Shown one piece after another: positions 5,413-8,373 of a stretch of 8,373 bases of DNA (position 1 is the stretch's first letter; each line of letters opens with the position of its first letter). The position numbers were made by a program, and so were the translations under genes. This DNA is from Bacteroidales bacterium. Lineage in GTDB: Bacteria; Bacteroidota; Bacteroidia; Bacteroidales; UBA932. The stretch is from the NCBI GenBank assembly GCA_017615135.1, contig JAGAAU010000238.1:1-8373 (forward strand), in the 5' to 3' direction. Under the pieces are notes generated by a model. It made no database searches. It was given only the letters and a program-made list of their open reading frames with translations, and had not been told where the DNA came from.

Positions 5413-6545
5413 CTTGCACCTCCTTTTCTGAATAATGCAGCAGCGTTGCAGCCGCCGAAGCCGGACAGCAGTTTGATGAAGGAATTCCCGTCTGCAAGCC
5501 TGGGAACTGGCGATGCGTCTACGGGATAGCTGACTCCCCCGCCGGTGAATCCGGGTGTGGGAAGCACCAGTCCTTTGTCCAGGGATTTGATGGACAGGAT
5601 GCTTTCAAGAATACCAGCAGCCCCCATTGTGTGCCCGAATACTGATTTCATGGCGCAGACGGGAACGTCCAGAAGACCGGCCCTTGAAAGGGCGACGGAT
5701 TCCATTTCATCGTTATAGGCCGTGCCGGTTCCGTGTACGCTGACAAAGGCGGGCCTTTCCTCACAATGAGGAAGCACGGCACGCAGGCAATTGTAGCTGC
5801 CTTCGCCTGTGCGGGACGGGCCTGAAATATGGTTGGCATCGTTGCGGACTGCTCCGCAGACAATTTCCCAGGGCGCGAGTTGCGTATCATCGCTTCTGCC
5901 GAGTACCATGCAGGCCGCAGCTTCTCCGAGATTAAGACCGTCCCGGTCTGCGCAGAAAGGCCGGCAGCGATTTGCCGACAACGCCTTAAGACACTGGAAA
6001 CCAGATACAAAGAAGCCGCAGTAGGCCTCCGCGCCGCAGACGACCACGCGGTCGTAGCGGGTGGAGGAGGTGAGGAGGCGGCGGGCGTGGATGAGGGCCG
6101 CGAGGCCCGAGATGCACGCGACGGACACCACGACAGGGGTGGACGGATTGCCGAAGAATGAGGCAATTCTCGCCGCCGGAACATCCAAAGGCGCTTCACC
6201 AGGGCAGTTGTCCAGGCGCTCGATATTTCCCTTGGTGGATGAGATGATAAAAGCCGTACGGGGAGAAGCTGGATCCGTACCGCTGGCCTCAATTGCTCTG
6301 CCGGCAGCCAGGATAGCAACTTTTTCGAAGAATGAATAGTTTTCAGGGATACCTGCCTTAACGGCTTCTGCTTCTACCTGCTCCCTGTCGAAAAGGGATG
6401 CATAGAAAGGATCCTGAATGCCAAAGGTGCCGACATGCCTGCGAAGACAGCTGCGTCCCTCCAGATATGCGGAAAGGTTTTCCTCAGATCCGAAGGCCAG
6501 CGGCGTAATCGCATAGTCGGAAAGTATGGCCGTTCTAACCGTCAT
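5409..6545 (-). CDS. Beta-ketoacyl-ACP synthase KS2 (complete active site)
   Basis: A 378-residue ketosynthase, somewhat shorter than the ~410 residues of FabF and diverged from KS1. The nucleophile is C144 in SVACISGLAAL; the other catalytic residues are H271 (VHGTGTAYNDEMES), K300 and H305 (KSVFGHTMGAAGILES). FGGCNAAALF closes the protein, in the place of the usual FGFGGxNA motif. The triad is complete, so condensation activity is expected. CISG after the nucleophile alanine, in place of CASG or CSSA, is a form I associate with aryl polyene/flexirubin ketosynthases. The ATG at 6545 overlaps the dehydratase stop (ATGA), and the stop overlaps the half-ketosynthase start. It may prime the pathway or make a second chain. 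Codons 138-178, around the nucleophile, have a composition unlike the rest of the gene (separate entry). Confidence 0.93.
   Translation of the reverse strand: MTVRTAILSDYAITPLAFGSEENLSAYLEGRSCLRRHVGTFGIQDPFYASLFDREQVEAEAVKAGIPENYSFFEKVAILAAGRAIEASGTDPASPRTAFIISSTKGNIERLDNCPGEAPLDVPAARIASFFGNPSTPVVVSVACISGLAALIHARRLLTSSTRYDRVVVCGAEAYCGFFVSGFQCLKALSANRCRPFCADRDGLNLGEAAACMVLGRSDDTQLAPWEIVCGAVRNDANHISGPSRTGEGSYNCLRAVLPHCEERPAFVSVHGTGTAYNDEMESVALSRAGLLDVPVCAMKSVFGHTMGAAGILESILSIKSLDKGLVLPTPGFTGGGVSYPVDASPVPRLADGNSFIKLLSGFGGCNAAALFRKGGAR
5418..5424 (-). promoter_or_regulatory. Strong Shine-Dalgarno (AGGAGGT) for the half-ketosynthase
   Basis: The minus strand reads AGGAGGT, 5 bases before the ATG at 5412, inside the last KS2 codons (Lys-Gly-Gly-Ala-Arg). 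It supports this start and suggests that ribosomes can reload here rather than rely only on stop-start coupling. The site is also explained by coding need (GGA GGT for Gly-Gly), so it could be partly coincidental. Confidence 0.55.
6012..6134 (-). other. Stretch of 41 consecutive G/C-ending codons inside KS2
   Basis: Read on the minus strand in the KS2 frame, every codon from V138 to F178 ends in G or C. All four arginines are CGC and all five leucines are CTC. The codons just outside change at once to mixed usage: TTT GTA TCT GGT follow, and CCT, AAT, TCA, ATT and AGA occur within the dozen codons before it. The reading frame and ketosynthase motifs run through unbroken, and the stretch contains the nucleophile C144. 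It is a composition patch, not a separate gene. Confidence 0.7.
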
Positions 6546-6973
6546 TCAGGCTGGCTTGCTGTTTTAATTATCGCGGAAGCTATCAGTTCTCCTTTGCTGT
6601 CCTTCACTTCCACCAAAGCCATAAAGATACTGAAAAATTCTTCAATTACCGAAACTTCGGTAAGCAATCTTTCGCCGACCTTGGGTAAACGCCGGACGTC
6701 CAGTTTTTTAACTGCTCCAAGATAGCCTATTGAGACGGGACGATATCGTATGTATTTTGCCACATATCCGGTGAGCACGGCGCAAGACTGGGCCATATGC
6801 TCAATCAAACCGCCTTCCCTCAAGGCACCGTCCAGTACGAAAACCGATTCCGGGCCCACCAGGAATTCTGTCTCCGCTCGGTGTTCGTCGCAATACAGAA
6901 GCCTGTCTACGAATACGAAGGGCGGCCTCTGGAGCATCAGTTCGCTTACAGTAATATCTTCAAACGGCTTCAT
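6542..6973 (-). CDS. FabZ/ApeI-like hotdog 3-hydroxyacyl-ACP dehydratase
   Basis: A 143-residue single hotdog-fold protein. RPPFVFVDRL (16-25) matches the FabZ 'HRYPFLLVDR' strand, and GGLIEHMAQSCAVLTGY (54-70) matches the central helix 'GVLIIEAMAQ', with E58 at the catalytic acid. It should remove water from 3-hydroxyacyl-ACP and so form the conjugated double bonds. The FabZ catalytic histidine, 14 residues before this glutamate in HFPGxP, is absent: the position is V44 and the segment reads ESVFVLDGALREGG. It may use a different base, need a second dehydratase subunit, or act as a thioesterase-like hotdog protein. The first 14 bases overlap the acyltransferase end and the last 4 overlap KS2. 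Only one dehydratase gene is in the window, whereas the proteobacterial aryl polyene system has two (ApeI and ApeP). The fold call is firm; activity is moderately sure. Confidence 0.85.
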   Translation of the reverse strand: MKPFEDITVSELMLQRPPFVFVDRLLYCDEHRAETEFLVGPESVFVLDGALREGGLIEHMAQSCAVLTGYVAKYIRYRPVSIGYLGAVKKLDVRRLPKVGERLLTEVSVIEEFFSIFMALVEVKDSKGELIASAIIKTASQPE

Positions 6974-7859
6974 TCCAGAAATCGTAAAAATTAAACCATT
7001 GGTAAGGATATTTGCGCACCATTTCTTCGAGCAGTCCCGCGAAGGACGTAGCCATCAGTTCGAGCTTGCCATTCCGGGAAAGATCGCTTTTGGAAATATC
7101 CGGAAGCCATTTATGGTAAACATGGTAGGTACGCATCGAATCCTTCATCACAAAAAGCGCATAGGCGCGGGCGTTTCTTGCGGCCGCAAGGGTAAAAGGG
7201 CCTGCAGGAAGGGAGACATCCTGGCCGAAGAACCTGACTCTCAGGCTCTTTTGGGAACCGAACAGACGATCTGCCGGCATACATGCGATATTCCCGTTGG
7301 CAAGGGCCTCGTTCATGGTAAATATATGGGACATGTCTTCCCGCACCGGCACCATCACCACATTCCTTTTTGAGAAGATGCTGCTTCGGCCCTTCATCAT
7401 CTGTTCCGTCTCACCGGCATACACCAGCGTATAGATGGTTTTGGGCGATTTGAGAGCGTATCCGGCCATTTCCGGATTACCCACATGGGCGAACAGCTGA
7501 AGGAAGCCTTCCGGCATTGCCGTCAGCTCCGCGAAGGTGTCCATATCGTCTGATACTATCCTGAAATTCTTGCCGGCATACATTGCAAACCGGTCCAGGA
7601 CCACTTGCCCGAGGGCAAATTCGTTTCGATATACGGAGAAAAACGACTTGACCGGCCCCCGCCCGATTCTCTTCTTGTAAAAAGCGAAAGAGGAAACGAA
7701 GGCCCGCCTGTCGAAAATCATGTAGAACGGTATCACCAGCCCCATCACGAAGTACATGACAGGAAGGGGTATAAAACGCAAAAGCAGCACAAGGCTGCGC
7801 TGCATCAGGGCCGTGCCGCCGGTTTTTCCGCGCCAGTCCTTATGATGGTATGCCCCCAT
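6960..7859 (-). CDS. LpxL/HtrB-like lysophospholipid acyltransferase
   Basis: A 299-residue acyltransferase of the lipid A late-acyltransferase family, which moves acyl chains from acyl-ACP to a lipid acceptor on the inner face of the inner membrane. The catalytic H-x4-E motif is H125 to E130 in FAHVGNPEMAG. A hydrophobic N-terminal segment (about 22-49) anchors it. The start KDWRGKTGGTALMQRSL (8-24) looks like Bacteroidota members of this family, whose N-termini often read W-x-GKTGG. VVMVPVREDMSHIF (about residues 163-176) and MPADRLFG (194-201) match later family blocks. The ATG abuts the ACP A stop with no gap, so that ACP is its likely acyl donor. In aryl polyene clusters such enzymes are thought to attach the finished chain to a lipid anchor. 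The genuine lipid A enzymes LpxL/LpxM are usually not in pigment operons, so context favours the pathway role. Confidence 0.88.
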   Translation of the reverse strand: MGAYHHKDWRGKTGGTALMQRSLVLLLRFIPLPVMYFVMGLVIPFYMIFDRRAFVSSFAFYKKRIGRGPVKSFFSVYRNEFALGQVVLDRFAMYAGKNFRIVSDDMDTFAELTAMPEGFLQLFAHVGNPEMAGYALKSPKTIYTLVYAGETEQMMKGRSSIFSKRNVVMVPVREDMSHIFTMNEALANGNIACMPADRLFGSQKSLRVRFFGQDVSLPAGPFTLAAARNARAYALFVMKDSMRTYHVYHKWLPDISKSDLSRNGKLELMATSFAGLLEEMVRKYPYQWFNFYDFWNEAV

Positions 7860-8102
7860 TCACTGAGTGCGTTCGTGCACGAAAGTGCAGAACTGAGAGA
7901 AGGTTTTAAGGCTCTTGAAATCTTCAGGCTTCATTTTGAAACCGAATTCGCTTTCCACCATCACCACTACGTCAACCACCTCGAGGCTGTCTATGCCCAG
8001 GTCTTCGGCAAGCCTGGCATCCGGGGAAATCTTATTTTCATCTATTTCAAGCTCTTCAACGAGAAAGCTCCTGACCTTTTCTTCAATCTGATTGTAATCC
8101 AT
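7860..8102 (-). CDS. Acyl carrier protein A
   Basis: An 80-residue acidic carrier protein with phosphopantetheine serine S39 in LAEDLGIDSLEVVDVVVMVESEFG, the classic form of the motif (residues 31-54). Helix 1 (QIEEKVRSFLVEELEI) and the final helix (SQFCTFVHERTQ) are complete. It differs clearly from ACP B in the loop before the serine (LAEDLGIDSLE against FGEGLGLDSID), so they are two separate carriers rather than a recent copy. Proteobacterial aryl polyene systems likewise use two (ApeE and ApeF). It starts 6 bases after the preceding gene, without a Shine-Dalgarno, and its stop abuts the acyltransferase ATG. That suggests it holds the chain to be transferred to the lipid anchor. Confidence 0.95.
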   Translation of the reverse strand: MDYNQIEEKVRSFLVEELEIDENKISPDARLAEDLGIDSLEVVDVVVMVESEFGFKMKPEDFKSLKTFSQFCTFVHERTQ

Positions 8103-8108
8103 AACGAG

Positions 8109-8373
8109 TTACTTGGTGGAAAGAAGTTCTAAATCCTTGCGGAGAAGCATTTTAGGCTCCATCATGGAAACCTTCTGGAACAAAATGATCTGATTCCCGA
8201 GAGAAAGGTGCACCTTGTCTTCGTGCTTTCCTTTACGCCACCACTTGTAGAAAGAAACTGGCTCGTTCTCAAAGGGAATCCTTGCCATGATTCCGCTGGA
8301 ATATCCAGGATAATCAATTATGAGCTTCAGGCCCATTATCCTTTTAAAATAATCGGGGTCGGCACGGCGCAGC
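8109..8373 (-). CDS. Unrecognised protein, C-terminal part (runs off right edge)
   Basis: The frame is open from the right edge to a TAA at 8109-8111, giving 87 visible C-terminal residues. The ATG codons inside it (for example at 8336) are unlikely to be the true start, because the open frame continues upstream with protein-like sequence (LRRADPDYFKRIMGLKLI). The stop lies 6 bases before ACP A, so it is in the same operon. Visible features are an aromatic/basic stretch (VSFYKWWRKGKHEDKVHLSLG) and a Lys- and Leu-rich end (MLLRKDLELLSTK). There is no membrane segment and no motif I can name. It reads like the C-terminal end of a soluble enzyme domain with beta-strand character. I do not assign a function; the pathway link comes from position only. 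Confidence 0.7.
   Translation of the reverse strand, partial: LRRADPDYFKRIMGLKLIIDYPGYSSGIMARIPFENEPVSFYKWWRKGKHEDKVHLSLGNQIILFQKVSMMEPKMLLRKDLELLSTK

Noticed and set aside
6012..6134. Foreign gene or insertion inside KS2
   Set aside because: The protein alignment to ketosynthases is continuous through the patch, with no frame shift, repeats or target-site duplication, so only the codon usage differs.
5648..6319. Minus-strand open frame of 223 codons inside KS2
   Set aside because: It is in another frame over the KS2 catalytic core, with low-complexity Ser/Pro/Ala/Arg content. The high-GC codon patch removes stop codons and explains why it is long.
7605..8132. Plus-strand open frame of 175 codons
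   Set aside because: It is antisense to ACP A and the acyltransferase start, both of which have clear motifs in the minus strand; the His-rich translation is a shadow.

Overview
The window is one uninterrupted stretch of a biosynthetic operon. All thirteen genes I can support lie on the minus strand and read from right to left. Gaps are never longer than 11 bases, and most neighbours overlap by 4 to 14 bases or abut. The content matches the aryl polyene / flexirubin (dialkylresorcinol-type) pigment clusters known from Bacteroidota and Proteobacteria. These combine a type II fatty-acid/polyketide synthase with acyl carrier proteins, dehydratases, an LpxL-like acyltransferase, a LolA-like protein, a family 2 glycosyltransferase and an MMPL exporter. 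Gene style and the acyltransferase N-terminus suggest a Bacteroidota (probably Bacteroidales) genome of medium G+C. This is inference from family resemblance; no taxonomic marker is present.

Layout in transcription order: an unrecognised protein cut off by the right edge (8373-8109); acyl carrier protein A (8102-7860); LpxL/HtrB-like acyltransferase (7859-6960); FabZ-like hotdog dehydratase (6973-6542); complete ketosynthase KS2 (6545-5409); a 183-residue half-ketosynthase without active-site residues (5412-4861); acyl carrier protein B (4849-4592); complete ketosynthase KS1 with a GTG start (4595-3420); a 262-residue chain-length-factor-like half-ketosynthase (3423-2635); an ArnE/ArnF-like small membrane protein (2647-2294); a LolA-like exported protein (2293-1790); a DPM1-like glycosyltransferase (1788-1045); and the N-terminal 349 residues of an MMPL/RND exporter, cut off by the left edge (1048-1).

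How they probably work together: the ketosynthases and their half partners extend a chain held on the carrier proteins, and the dehydratase makes the polyene double bonds. The acyltransferase puts the finished chain on a lipid or similar acceptor. The glycosyltransferase and ArnE-like protein may add and flip a sugar-lipid part. The LolA-like and MMPL proteins probably carry the product to the outer membrane. A ketoreductase, the enzyme supplying the aryl starter unit, an aryl/acyl-ACP ligase and a phosphopantetheinyl transferase are not in the window and would be expected outside it.

The least expected points are these. Two ketosynthase + half-ketosynthase pairs sit in one operon. The dehydratase has no histidine at the usual catalytic position. 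In the middle of KS2, 41 consecutive codons around the active-site cysteine end in G or C, unlike the flanking sequence. An ArnE-like flippase subunit sits near a polyprenyl-phosphate-type glycosyltransferase. There is no intergenic region long enough for a promoter, terminator or RNA gene, and I saw no mobile element, repeat array or CRISPR.
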